From Myxococcales bacterium (GTDB taxonomy: Bacteria > Myxococcota_A > Polyangia > Haliangiales > Haliangiaceae), in contig JADJJK010000002.1 in assembly GCA_016706545.1 (NCBI GenBank), forward strand, positions 279,696 to 343,695: a DNA stretch of 64,000 nt. The letters are read 5' to 3'. Below are positions 47,988 through 57,035 of the stretch, piece by piece (positions within the stretch are counted from its first letter, which is position 1; each line of letters starts with the position of its first letter). Both the position numbers and the translations under genes were made by a program. Under the pieces are notes generated by a model. It had not been told where the DNA came from. It saw only the letters and a list, made by a program, of their open reading frames with translations, and did not search any database.

Positions 47988-48104
47988 CTCGAGGCCACCG
48001 GCCTGGGCACGCGGTTCGCGTTGCCACCGCCGCACCGCCCGCGCGCGGCTCGATCGAGCCGCGCGCAGCTCCCGCCGCCGCCCCGGGTGTCGCATAGTGC
48101 GGCG

Positions 48105-48906
48105 ATGAGCCCCGCGGAGCTACTGGCCCATCTCTGGAGCGACTACGTCTCCTCCACCCCGCAAGCGCGGCGCATCCAGGAGCTCCTGGCCGCCCGCCAG
48201 GAGCACGTGCGAAATGATCACGTGGCTGCGCAGCTTCGGCGTCGGCGACCTCGGGATCCCCGCGCTGGCCCGCCCGTTCGAAGCGGCGGGATGGAGGCCG
48301 CGCGAGAGCTACCGCTTCGGCGACAAGCACCTGCGCGCGCGCTACTGGCAGCACCCCGATCCCCAGCTCCCCAAGGTCTTCATCAGCGAGCTCATCGTCG
48401 ACGAGCTCTCCGCCGCCGCGCAGGCGCTGATCGCCGGGCTCGTCGCGCAGGTGCCCGCGGGCTTCTCCGAGCGCGCTGACCTGCCGTGGAGCGGCCGGCC
48501 GTGGCGGCTGGCCCAGGCCACCTACCAGCAGCTCCTCGCGGAGAGCGAGTACGCCGCGTGGATGGCGGCGTTTGGCTTCCGCGTCAATCACTTCACGGTG
48601 GACGTCGGCTCGCTTACCAGCTTCCCGGGCCTGGTCGAGCTCAACGCCTTTCTGCAGGACGCGGGCTTTGCGCTCAACGCCTCCGGCGGCGTCATCAAGG
48701 GCTCCGCCGCCGATCACCTCGAGCAGTCGTCCACGCTGGCCGACGTCATCGACGTGACCTTCGACGACGGGGTCCTTCGCCTGCCGTCCTGCTACTACGA
48801 GTTTGCGCTGCGCCACCGCCTGGCCAGCGGCGAGCTCTTCCAGGGCTTCGTGCCGGCGTCTGCCAGCAAGATCTTCGAGTCCACCGACGTGGCCCAGCAG
48901 CGCTGA
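48105..48906 (+). CDS. DUF1338 / HglS-like 2-oxoadipate dioxygenase-decarboxylase; frame break near 48225
   Basis: About 266 residues in the joined model. The N-terminus (MSPAELLAHLWSDYVSST to HVRNDHVA) lies in one frame from the ATG at 48105. The rest (RSFGVGDLGIPALARPFEA onward) lies in another and by itself would start at a spurious ATG at 48214. Joining around 48225 gives the family motif DHVALRSF. The three metal ligands of the DUF1338 fold are visible: His in NDHVA, His in RVNHFTVDV and Glu in SCYYEFALRHR. HglS (P. putida) converts 2-oxoadipate to 2-hydroxyglutarate in lysine catabolism. That would suit a lysine-type aminotransferase elsewhere in the window, but the link is speculative. 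Confidence 0.82.
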
Positions 48907-48934
48907 GCCCGGCCCACGTCGCCGCGCTGCGTGC

Positions 48935-50023
48935 CTACAGGCTCAGCCCCACCCGGCGGCGCGCGGTCAGGCAGTGCTCGCTGCCCAGCGTGAAGTCGCG
49001 GCAGGTGCGCGGCCGGTCGTCATAGACCTCGCACGCCACCGGCAACATGCGTCGCGTGGTTTGGGTGATCGCGATCTCACCGCCGGTGAGCGCGGCGCAA
49101 CGATCTCCGCGCCGCGCCACCTCGAGGAAGCTGCCGCGGTCGACCACCAGCGCCGGTCGCTTGCGCACGAACGGATCGCGCCGCGCCACCTCCACCGAGT
49201 GATAGGCCTCGCGGCAGCACGCGCCGCAGGTCTGGCAATCGAGCGCGGCCTCGAACCGCTCACACGCCGGCCAGGCCAGCTCGACCTTGCCGCCTGCCTG
49301 GCGGCACCGGGTGACGCCGCGGGCCTCGAAGCGCCACGCGCACGCACCGCACGAGCCGCCCAGCGCGGACTGCCCGCGCTGCAGCCCCGAGGGGTGCAGG
49401 CCAGGCGAGGCGTCGACCTCGCGCCACAGCGAGGGCAGCTCGTGCTGCGCCGCGCCTCGCCCGGGCGCCCGCGGCAGCGACGCGCGCACCGCCGCCGCGA
49501 CCTGCGCGGTGGCGGCCAGCGCCTCTGGCAACGCCGGCGCCCACGGCGGCTTGTCGGCGCGGCCGAGCGCGACGATCGCGGCCTGCACCGACAGGTCGCC
49601 GCGATCCACGAGCACGTCCTCGCCGAACTGGTCCCACAACGCGCGGAAGTCCGTCGTCGGCGCCAAAAGCGCGCGAAGGCCGTGGCGCCCCGCCAGGATC
49701 CACTGCACGCGCAGGCAGGCGTGCTCCCGCCACTCGTCGTCGGGCCGGGTGTTGTCGAGGCCCCAGTCCGCCACCGCGAACGCGGCCTCGCCCTCGACCA
49801 GCGAGTGGCAGAGCTCGTGAAAGATCATCTGCGCCAGCGAGTCGTCGGCGTCCAGCGCGGCGTCCTCGGCGATGAGCATCTCGCCAGCGCCGTCGGTGGA
49901 CGCATAGGCGTCGGCCACCCGGCGCACCCGCAGCCCCACCCGCGCCGCGGCGCCAAGCCAGATCTCGGCGAGCGGATCGGCGTAGCTGTGCCGCACCTCG
50001 CGGGTCACCGCGGCCCCCAGCAT
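48935..50023 (-). CDS. HExxH metallopeptidase-like domain fused to a YkgJ-type cysteine cluster
   Basis: 362 residues. The N-terminal half contains MIFHELCHSLVEGE, an HExxH zinc site with a downstream Glu, flanked by helices. The C-terminal half is a YkgJ/DUF3795-like Cys-rich domain: SCGACAW, CRQAGG, CQTCGACCREAYH, CAALTG, CEVYDDRPRTCRDF and GSEHC, consistent with a zinc or iron-sulfur cluster. YkgJ proteins are uncharacterised but widespread. The combination with an HExxH domain in one chain is uncommon. No signal peptide, so cytoplasmic. It ends just after the DUF1338 gene (convergent). Confidence 0.75.
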   Translation of the reverse strand: MLGAAVTREVRHSYADPLAEIWLGAAARVGLRVRRVADAYASTDGAGEMLIAEDAALDADDSLAQMIFHELCHSLVEGEAAFAVADWGLDNTRPDDEWREHACLRVQWILAGRHGLRALLAPTTDFRALWDQFGEDVLVDRGDLSVQAAIVALGRADKPPWAPALPEALAATAQVAAAVRASLPRAPGRGAAQHELPSLWREVDASPGLHPSGLQRGQSALGGSCGACAWRFEARGVTRCRQAGGKVELAWPACERFEAALDCQTCGACCREAYHSVEVARRDPFVRKRPALVVDRGSFLEVARRGDRCAALTGGEIAITQTTRRMLPVACEVYDDRPRTCRDFTLGSEHCLTARRRVGLSL

Positions 50024-50059
50024 CGCCGGGCTCGAGGCCGCCCTCGCGAGCCCAGCCGC

Positions 50060-51217
50060 CTAGCGATCGCCGGTGGGCGCCGACGACATCGCCTGCGGAT
50101 ATCCACTCTCGTACGGCAAGCCTTCGTATTCATCGCGAAACAGGAGGCCGAGGTGCTTGCTGACGAACACCTCGATCAGGTCAGGGTCGTACATCTTGCC
50201 GGCATGTCCGCGCAAGAGCCGCTCGCACTCGTCGATGGGGATGGACTTCTTGTACGGACGGTCCGTGGACATCGCGTCGTAGGCATCGGCGATGGCGACG
50301 ATCCGCGCGACCAGCGGGATGCGTGAACCCCGCATCTTGTCCGGGTAGCCGCTGCCATCCCAGCGCTCGTGGTGGTTGCGCACCGCGGGCATGATCGGCT
50401 GCAGCATCTCGATCTTGGACGCGATCTCGTAGCCCTTGACCGGGTGCTCGCGCATGTGAATCCACTCTTGATCATCGAGCGGCGCAGGCTTGAGCAGGAC
50501 CGAATCGCGCACGCCGATCTTGCCGATGTCGTGGAGAAACGCGCCGAACTCCAGGGTCTCCAGACCGGACTCCGGATAGCCTGACTCCTTGGCCAGGACC
50601 AGCGAGTAGGCCGCCACCCGGCCGCAGTGGCCCTTGGTGTACGGGTCCTTGGCCTCGATGGCCTCGGCCAACCCAAACAGCGCCTGACGGTTGGCTTGCT
50701 TGAGCTTCTCGTAGCTCTCCTCGAGCTCCTTGGTGCGCTCCTTGACCACCACGTCGAGCAAGGTCTCGCGCAGCCGCAGCCGATCGTTGGCGGCGCGGAT
50801 GTTGCGAACCAGCTCGCGCTCCTCTTCGAGCAGGTGCAAGAGCTTGATGCCCTCGCTGACCATCGCCACCAGGCGGCTGCGCTCGCTGGGCCGCGCCACC
50901 AGGCGCATCACCATGCCGGCGCCGTTGGCGCGGGGCCGCTCGAGCTCCACGCCCTCGTTGGGGTTCGAGACCAGGAGGATCCGCAGCGCCTCCTTGACCA
51001 GCCCCGCGGACCGCTCGACGAACGCCACGCCGTCGAAGGTGGGCGGCACGTGTCCGGCGATGATCACGTGGACCGGGTGCGACTGCACCTTGTTGACGGC
51101 CTCCACGGTGGAGCGCGCCGTCTCGACGATCAAGCCGAGCCCGCCCACCAGCTCGGCGAGCTCGCCGAGCGCTTCGGGTTGCGGGTGTGCCACCAGGGCA
51201 CGAAATCGGTGCGCCAC
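50060..51217 (-). CDS. HD-GYP domain protein with degenerate receiver
   Basis: 385 residues from a GTG at 51217. The N-terminal 125 residues have the CheY fold, but the phospho-acceptor position reads VIIAGHVPP, with no Asp. A coiled coil (about 128-175, ERTKELEESYEKLKQANRQ) links to a full HD-GYP domain: GHCGRVA, FLHDIGKIG, HHERWDGSGYP and ADAYDAMSTDRPY. HD-GYP enzymes hydrolyse cyclic di-GMP. With no Asp in the receiver, control is probably by dimerisation or protein contact rather than phosphotransfer. The promoter at 51224-51251 predicts transcription starting at or next to the GTG, i.e. a leaderless mRNA. Confidence 0.9.
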   Translation of the reverse strand: MAHRFRALVAHPQPEALGELAELVGGLGLIVETARSTVEAVNKVQSHPVHVIIAGHVPPTFDGVAFVERSAGLVKEALRILLVSNPNEGVELERPRANGAGMVMRLVARPSERSRLVAMVSEGIKLLHLLEEERELVRNIRAANDRLRLRETLLDVVVKERTKELEESYEKLKQANRQALFGLAEAIEAKDPYTKGHCGRVAAYSLVLAKESGYPESGLETLEFGAFLHDIGKIGVRDSVLLKPAPLDDQEWIHMREHPVKGYEIASKIEMLQPIMPAVRNHHERWDGSGYPDKMRGSRIPLVARIVAIADAYDAMSTDRPYKKSIPIDECERLLRGHAGKMYDPDLIEVFVSKHLGLLFRDEYEGLPYESGYPQAMSSAPTGDR

Positions 51218-51223
51218 CGGCGA

Positions 51224-51251
51224 ACTATATCCTCGGACCCCGAGGTTTCAA
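51224..51251 (-). promoter_or_regulatory. Promoter with dyad in spacer, leaderless HD-GYP transcript
   Basis: Minus strand: TTGAAA (51251-51246), a 16-bp spacer, TATAGT (51229-51224). The spacer holds the dyad cctcgg-ggt-ccgagg. The expected start point, about 7 nt beyond the -10 box, coincides with the GTG at 51217. No Shine-Dalgarno is present. It shares the 129-bp gap with the divergent hflX. Confidence 0.6.
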
Positions 51252-51346
51252 CGGTCCTTCCGTTGCAGCCTCGAAAGAACGTTTCCATACTGGGAGACTC
51301 TCCTGCGATCTCGCTTACGCACGATCAGGGTTGGATTCGACGGGCC

Positions 51347-53122
51347 ATGGACGAAGTCACCGGCAATCTCACAGGGCTCGCTCCCAGCGAGCTGCGCGCC
51401 CTCGAGCGCATCTACCGTCGACGAGTGGCGCCCTCGGAGGTCGTCTCCGCCGAGCTGGCCGCGTTCCTCGCCGAGCAGAGCGCGGCGCTGCACCGGCAGA
51501 TCGGCGTGTTCCTCGACCGCCGCGGTGCGGTGACGCACGTGATGGTCGGGGACGCTTCAAAGATTCTCTTACCTGACCTGGGCCGGCTGCGCGGCGGCGT
51601 CGGTCGACTCCGCGGGCTGCGGCTCGTGCATACGCACTTGCGAGGCGAATCGCTCACCCGGGACGACCTCACGGACCTGGCGCTGCTGCGCCTGGATCTG
51701 GTGGCGGCGATCACCGTCGACGCAGCGGGCCGCCCGGGCAAGCTCTACCTCGCCCACCTCTTGCCGGACGCGCCGCCGGAGCGACCGTGGACGGAGCTGC
51801 CGCCAGAGCCGGCCACCGCCCCGGCCACGGATCTCATCCAGCTCATGGCCGGGCTCGAGCAGAGCTACGGCCGGAGCCACCGCCACGCCGAGAGCACCGA
51901 CGGCAAGGCGCGCGCGGTGCTGGTGCATGTGGAGCTGGGCAAGCAGCGCGGCAGCAGCGAGGCGCGCGTCCAGGAGCTGCGCGAGCTGTGCCGCACCGCG
52001 GGCGTCGCGGTGGTGGACGTGGTCACCCAGCGGCGGCCGGAGGCGGACCCCAAGTTCCTGGTGGGGCGCGGCAAGCTCGACGACATCTTGCTGCGAACCA
52101 TGCAGCTCGGCGCCGAGGTCGTGATCTTCGACCCCGACCTCTCGCCCGGTCAGGCGCGCGCGATCAGCGAGGCCACGGACATGAAGGTCATCGATCGCAC
52201 GATGCTCATCCTCGACATCTTCGCGCAGCACGCCAACAGCCGAGACGGCAAGCTCCAGGTGGAGCTGGCCCAGCTCCGCTATGCGCTGCCGCGGCTCATC
52301 GAGAAGAACACGATGATGTCGCGCCTCACCGGCGGGATCGGCGGCCGCGGCCCCGGCGAGACCAAGCTGGAGATCAACCGCCGCCGCGCCCGAGACCGCA
52401 TCCACCTGCTCGAGCAGAAGCTCGAGGCGCTGGCCGCCGACCGCCGCCTGCGCAGGCAGCGTCGCTCCCACCGCGAGGTGCCCATCGTCGCCATCTGCGG
52501 CTACACCAACGCGGGCAAGTCGACCCTGCTCAACTCGCTGACCGAAGGCAACGCCCGCGCCGAGAACAAGCTGTTTGCCACGCTCGATCCGATCAGCCGC
52601 CGCCTGCGCTTCCCGCAGGAGCGCGAGGTGGTCATGACCGACACGGTAGGGTTCATTCGAGATCTGCCGTCCGAGCTCGCCAACGCCTTTCGCGCCACGC
52701 TCGAGGAGATGCACGACGCCGATCTGCTCTTGCACGTGGTCGATGCATCGGACCCTGACCGCGAACAGCACATCCAGACCGTCCACAAGATCCTCGACGA
52801 TCTGGAGCTGGCCCAGACCCCGCGCATCGTGGTCTGGAACAAGAGCGACCGGCTCGATCCATCCAGCGCGGAGCACCTGACCAACCACGGCGGCGGCTTC
52901 GTCGTCTCCGCGCACGACCGCGGCACCTTCGGCCCGCTGCTCCTGGCCATCGAGCGCGCGCTGTGGTTGCACGGCGGCAAGGACGCGCAGATCACCCGCA
53001 GCTACCAGCACCCCGGCGCGCCAGACCTCGCCGGCGTCGGGGCCCTCGGGGCCGGCGCGGCTCTCGGGGCCGGCGCGGCCGTCGACGCCGCTGACGCAGC
53101 CCCGGGCCGGGACCCAGGCTGA
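51347..53122 (+). CDS. hflX: GTPase HflX
   Basis: 591 residues from the ATG at 51347. An N-terminal extension (about 1-150) precedes the HflX domain (VDVVTQRRPEADPKFLVGRG, DLSPGQARAISEATD, LAQLRYALPRL, GGIGGRGPGETKLE) and the G domain: GYTNAGKST (P-loop), DTVGFIRDLP (G3), NKSD (G4). HflX binds ribosomes and splits stalled 70S particles under stress. The C-terminal tail (GALGAGAALGAGAAV) comes from a short DNA repeat and is not conserved. The frame stays open far upstream, but only the region after 51347 has coding character. Confidence 0.94.
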   Translation: MDEVTGNLTGLAPSELRALERIYRRRVAPSEVVSAELAAFLAEQSAALHRQIGVFLDRRGAVTHVMVGDASKILLPDLGRLRGGVGRLRGLRLVHTHLRGESLTRDDLTDLALLRLDLVAAITVDAAGRPGKLYLAHLLPDAPPERPWTELPPEPATAPATDLIQLMAGLEQSYGRSHRHAESTDGKARAVLVHVELGKQRGSSEARVQELRELCRTAGVAVVDVVTQRRPEADPKFLVGRGKLDDILLRTMQLGAEVVIFDPDLSPGQARAISEATDMKVIDRTMLILDIFAQHANSRDGKLQVELAQLRYALPRLIEKNTMMSRLTGGIGGRGPGETKLEINRRRARDRIHLLEQKLEALAADRRLRRQRRSHREVPIVAICGYTNAGKSTLLNSLTEGNARAENKLFATLDPISRRLRFPQEREVVMTDTVGFIRDLPSELANAFRATLEEMHDADLLLHVVDASDPDREQHIQTVHKILDDLELAQTPRIVVWNKSDRLDPSSAEHLTNHGGGFVVSAHDRGTFGPLLLAIERALWLHGGKDAQITRSYQHPGAPDLAGVGALGAGAALGAGAAVDAADAAPGRDPG

Positions 53123-53227
53123 CCCTGCGGCGTCGCTGCCGAGGCTGCGCCCTGCCGGCTGCGACGACTCACCGCAGCCACGCCGCGAGCGCGACCGCGA
53201 CCGCGTCCTCATGTTGTCCGTTGCGCC

Positions 53228-53803
53228 ATGGGGCCACGACGCCCGCGAGGTGACGACCTGCCACCAGACGCGGCCCTGGGCCGCCGCCGCGGGCAGCGCG
53301 CTCGGCGGGCCCACGTCGCGCTCATCCTGAGCGCCGCCCTGGTGGCGTGCGAGCAGACGTCGCTCGCGCCGGACGCCGGCCTGCCCGACGCTGGCGACGG
53401 CCCAGGCACCTGCACCGAGCTGCCAAGCGAAGGGCTGTGGGCGACGTTTCGGGTCGCCACCACCCCGGTGCGCCACTTCCGCGCGCTCCTGACTCGCCCC
53501 GCGGCGATCGCCTCGGCGCTGGATGGATGGGCGCGCCACACCACCCCGACCATCCCCATGGGCGAGCTGCGCTGCCGCGCTCCGGTGGGCTGGAACTGCG
53601 GGTGGCGCTGGCACCAGGACCCAAGCAGCGTCGAGATCGTCGAGGCCGCCATCGAGCTGTGCGATGGCGCCCCGCCGATCACCGACGCCGACTGCGATGC
53701 GCTCTCCGCGTTCGCGGAGGGCCTGTGGTGCCCGTGGATGGCGCAGCTGGTGGAGCTGCGCGACTGCCGCGCGGGTGCAGCCTGCGAGCTCGTGCCGCGC
53801 TGA
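53228..53803 (+). CDS. Predicted small lipoprotein
   Basis: 191 residues. An Arg-rich n-region precedes a lipobox (LILSAALVACEQ). The mature part begins with an Asp/Gly/Pro-rich linker and has eight Cys, suggesting disulfides, with several Trp near the middle (WNCGWRWHQD, GLWCPWMAQL). No family is recognised. It converges on the Kelch lipoprotein with 28 bp between. Confidence 0.65.
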   Translation: MGPRRPRGDDLPPDAALGRRRGQRARRAHVALILSAALVACEQTSLAPDAGLPDAGDGPGTCTELPSEGLWATFRVATTPVRHFRALLTRPAAIASALDGWARHTTPTIPMGELRCRAPVGWNCGWRWHQDPSSVEIVEAAIELCDGAPPITDADCDALSAFAEGLWCPWMAQLVELRDCRAGAACELVPR

Positions 53804-53831
53804 CCCTCGCGCGCGGATCGCGCTGGCACCG

Positions 53832-56530
53832 CTACGGGCGCGGTGCCAGCACGCCACCGGTTGAAAGGACGGTCCCGCCCGCTACCCCGCCCCACGCGAT
53901 CATCTCAGCGCCGGTCCACGCCGCGACCGGGAAGCGACGTGCGCCGGGCGCGTTGAAGTCACTCACGGTGTGCCACGTTCCGGTGGCTCGGCTCCAGCGC
54001 GCTCCGGAGCGCAGATCCGCTCCTGCGGCGCCACCCCAGATGATCATCTCGGTACCGGTCCAGACCGCGCTGTGGCCACCGCGGGCGCTCGGAGCACCGG
54101 TGGCCGGGAGGGCTGTCCAGGTGTTGGTCGCCGGGTTGAAGCGGCCGCCGTCGTTGTAGAGAGCATCGCCCTGGATCGAACTCATTCCTCCCCAGATGAT
54201 CATCTCGGTGCCGGTCCACACCGCGCTGTGGGCGCCCCGCGAGCCCGGAGCTCCGGTGATGACCAGCCGGCTCCACGTGTTGGTGGTTTGATTCCAGCGA
54301 GCGCCGTCGCCGATAGCGGTGAAGTCGTTGTTGAAGCCACCCCAGACGATCATGTCGGTGCCGGTCCACACCGCGCTGTGGCCAGCGCGGGCCACCGGCG
54401 CGCCGGCGGTCGGCAGCGCGGCCCAGGTGTCGGTGGTTGGGTTGTAGCGAGCTCCGTTCCCCAGCGCCGTCAGGTCCCCGTCGAACCCGCCCCACACGAT
54501 CAGCTCGGTGCCGGTCCAGACCGCCGAATGCATGCCGCGAGGCGACGGGCCGCCGGTCGCGGTGATGGCGGTCCAGGTGCTGGTGGCCTTGTTGAAGCGG
54601 CTACCATCGCCGACCGCCGCAAATCCGGCCCCCGCAAACCCGCCCCACACCAGGAACTCGGTGCCGGTCCATACGCCTGCGGGTGCCCACCGCGCGGTCG
54701 GGGGCTGCGCGGTGCCCTGCCAGCTCCACGTAGTCGGGGACAGCCGCGCCACCGAGGTGGCGGTCGCGTCGCCGGCGGCGGCTCCGCCCCAGATCAGGAT
54801 CTCGTCACCGGTCCACACCGCGGCATGGCCGCTGCGCGCGGTCGGGGCCCCGGCGGTGGGGAGCGCGGTCCAGGTGCTGCCGCCTGGGGTGACACGAGCG
54901 CCGTCGCGCAGGGGACCGGTGCCGTTGGTGCCACCCCAGATCACGAGCTCGGTGCCGGTCCACGTCGCGCTGTGCAAGCGGCGGGCAGACGGCGCGCTGG
55001 TCGTCGGTAACGCGGTCCAGGCGTTCGAGACCGGGCTCCAGCTCGCACCGTCCGCGAAGTCGAGGGTATTGCTCCCTCCGCCCCACACGATCAGCTCGCT
55101 CCCGGTCCAGGTCGCGCTGTGGCGCGCTCTCGGCGTGGGCGCGCCGATCGTGGGCATCGGGGACCACGTGTTGGACGCAGCGTTCCACCGGGCTCCGCTA
55201 TCGAGCGCCTGGATGCCCCAGGTACCGCCCCACACGATGAGGTCGGTTCCGGTCCAGGTCACGCTCGCGTACTCGCGAAGGCTGGGGGCGCCCGCGGCGG
55301 GCAACGCGGTCCAGGTGCCAGCGGCTGGATCGAACAGCGCGCCGGTCGAGGTGGGAAGCCCGTTCTGATCGTAGCCGCCCCAGATGATCATCTGAGTGCC
55401 GGTCCAGAGCGCCACATGGTCCCGGCGCGGCGAGGGGGCGCCAGTCTTGGGCAGTGGCGTCCACACGCCGGTGGCGGCGTTCCATCGAGCGCCGGCGTTG
55501 GTGAGCCCGACGATCACGGGGTCGTTGGACATGCCTCCCCAGATGACTAGCTCGCTGCCGGTCCACACCGCCGAGTGGCCATAGCGCTCTGCCGGCGCAC
55601 CAACCGCGTTGATGTCCGACCACGTACCGGTGGACGGGGCGTAGCGCTCGCCGTCATTGCTGAAGACGGACGAGGGGCCATGGCCGCCCCACACGACCAG
55701 CTGATCACCGATCCAGGTCACGCTCGCACCTCTGCGCGGCAACCGAGCCTGGCCGGCGAAGCCTTGCCACTGCCAGGGTGCGCTGAAGATTGCGCGGACA
55801 GGGGGGCGAGGATCGAAGGTTCCCCGGAGCGCTTGTGGGGGAGTCGTGGTGCACGACCGTCCGGTAGAACAACCACCGCCCGACCAACCGAGGAACGTGC
55901 TGTCTCCCGAGGCAGTCGCGGTCAGCGTGATCGGCAGTCCAAAGGGAAAGTGGGCATAGCAGCCCACCCCGCAGTCGATGCCAGCCGGGGTCGAGCTGAT
56001 CAGGCCAGTGCCTGCACCATCGAGCTGGACGCCAAGGTACCCCGGCGCCATGCACGAGCCCTGGGCGCACAGATCGATTCCGGTGCACGCGGTCCTCGCC
56101 CCCCAGTGGAGACAGACATCCCCTCTGTGACTCCGCAGGTCTTCATCGCCGATGTGCCATCGCACATGCTCGTTCCGGCCACGCAGTCGTCCTGGCAGCC
56201 ACGCCCGCAGGCACCGCCGCCGCAGATCGGGATGTACGCAGGACACGCGGTCGGGGCGCCCCAGGCTGGGCACTGGTCCACACCTGGACCACAAAGCTCG
56301 ACGCTGTTGCCGTTGCATCGCTGCGCCCCGAGATCGCAGACCTCCGGGCAGCTCGCGTCGGGCTCTGGCTCGGGCACAGCCTTACTGCGGTCGTCACCAC
56401 ACCCAGCCAGCGCGAGCGCGCCGATCGAAAGCACCCGGGCTAGCAGCACAGGCCAGCTGCGGTTGTGGTCCGGCGGCAGAGGTTGAAGCCAATGATCTTT
56501 GGACACGTCTCCCATAATCGCACCATCCAT
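53832..56530 (-). CDS. Kelch-repeat lipoprotein; frame break near 56120
   Basis: About 899 residues in the joined model from the ATG at 56530 (or 56515). A lipoprotein signal (SIGALALAGC) leads into a Cys-rich module (CPEVCDLGAQRC, CGGGACGRGCQDDC, CDGTSAMKTC). At a GGGG run (plus-strand 56120-56123) the frame slips; one more G continues as EGDVCLHWGARTAC. A divergent InlB B-repeat follows (ITLTATASGDSTFLGW). Then 13 Kelch blades of about 50 residues carry the consensus HSAVWTGTEMIIWGG, enough for two beta-propellers. It is likely surface-exposed and protein- or glycan-binding. The B-repeat is shared with the lipoprotein at 23556. Confidence 0.83.
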
Positions 56531-56885
56531 TCGCTCGGGTGATCGGCGCGTGACGTAGCCGACGCCGCATTGCCCCTCATCTCACAACGCACGGAACCGA
56601 GCAAATGCAACGAGCTGAGGAGCGATGATTGCCGAAATCTGCAGCAACCCACTTCGTGTGAGCGCGGCTACGGTGTGGCGGAGATCGCGACGTGGCGATG
56701 TGTCAAAATGACTGGATGGAGCCCTGGTGCTTCGACCGGGTGACAATGATCCTACCAACGAGGGACGCGCGCCGAGCGCAAGGCGCGACGACGAAGCGTT
56801 CCTGGACGGCCCGCGAGGACCCGCAACGCAGCGATCGGCGATGCATCCACTGGTCAGGTGTGGTCAGAAACATCCGGTCGAAGCA
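56531..56885. other. Intergenic region upstream of the Kelch gene
   Basis: 355 bp with no supportable gene. It is clearly more AT-rich than the surroundings, with stop codons in all frames, and probably holds the Kelch gene promoter (reading left). The stretch from about 56700 to 56885 runs into the MITE-like unit and may include old element-derived sequence. Confidence 0.5.
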
Positions 56886-57035
56886 CTAGGAGCGTGGTGT
56901 CAAACACCACGCTCCTAGCCTCATTGTTGGGCAAAGCCCTCCGGACGGGCGCACTCGCGCCCGGGCTGCGCCGCCAACCTCGCCGAGCGAGCTTGGCGTG
57001 CTCGGCCAGGAGACCGTTTGACACCAGTCTCCTAG
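56886..57035. mobile_element. MITE/BIME-like unit with 20-bp terminal inverted repeats
   Basis: The left end, ctaggagcgtggtgtcaaac, and the reverse complement of the right end, ctaggagactggtgtcaaac (57016-57035), match at 18 of 20 positions. The left end is itself half of a perfect 15-bp hairpin (56886-56918, loop caa); the right end pairs imperfectly with ccaggagac. The core of about 110 bp has a further dyad (cgggcgc-actc-gcgcccg). The right terminus overlaps the TAG stop of the M48 gene. No transposase is present, so this would be a non-autonomous repeat or a REP/BIME-type structure. Confidence 0.6.

Noticed and set aside
50627..51346. 240-codon N-terminal extension of HflX
   Set aside because: It overlaps the HD-GYP gene and promoter on the other strand and shows no HflX similarity; the ATG at 51347 is the sensible start.
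53990..55600. Regular 150-bp periodicity resembling a repeat array
   Set aside because: The period equals one Kelch blade, so the repetition is explained by the encoded protein.
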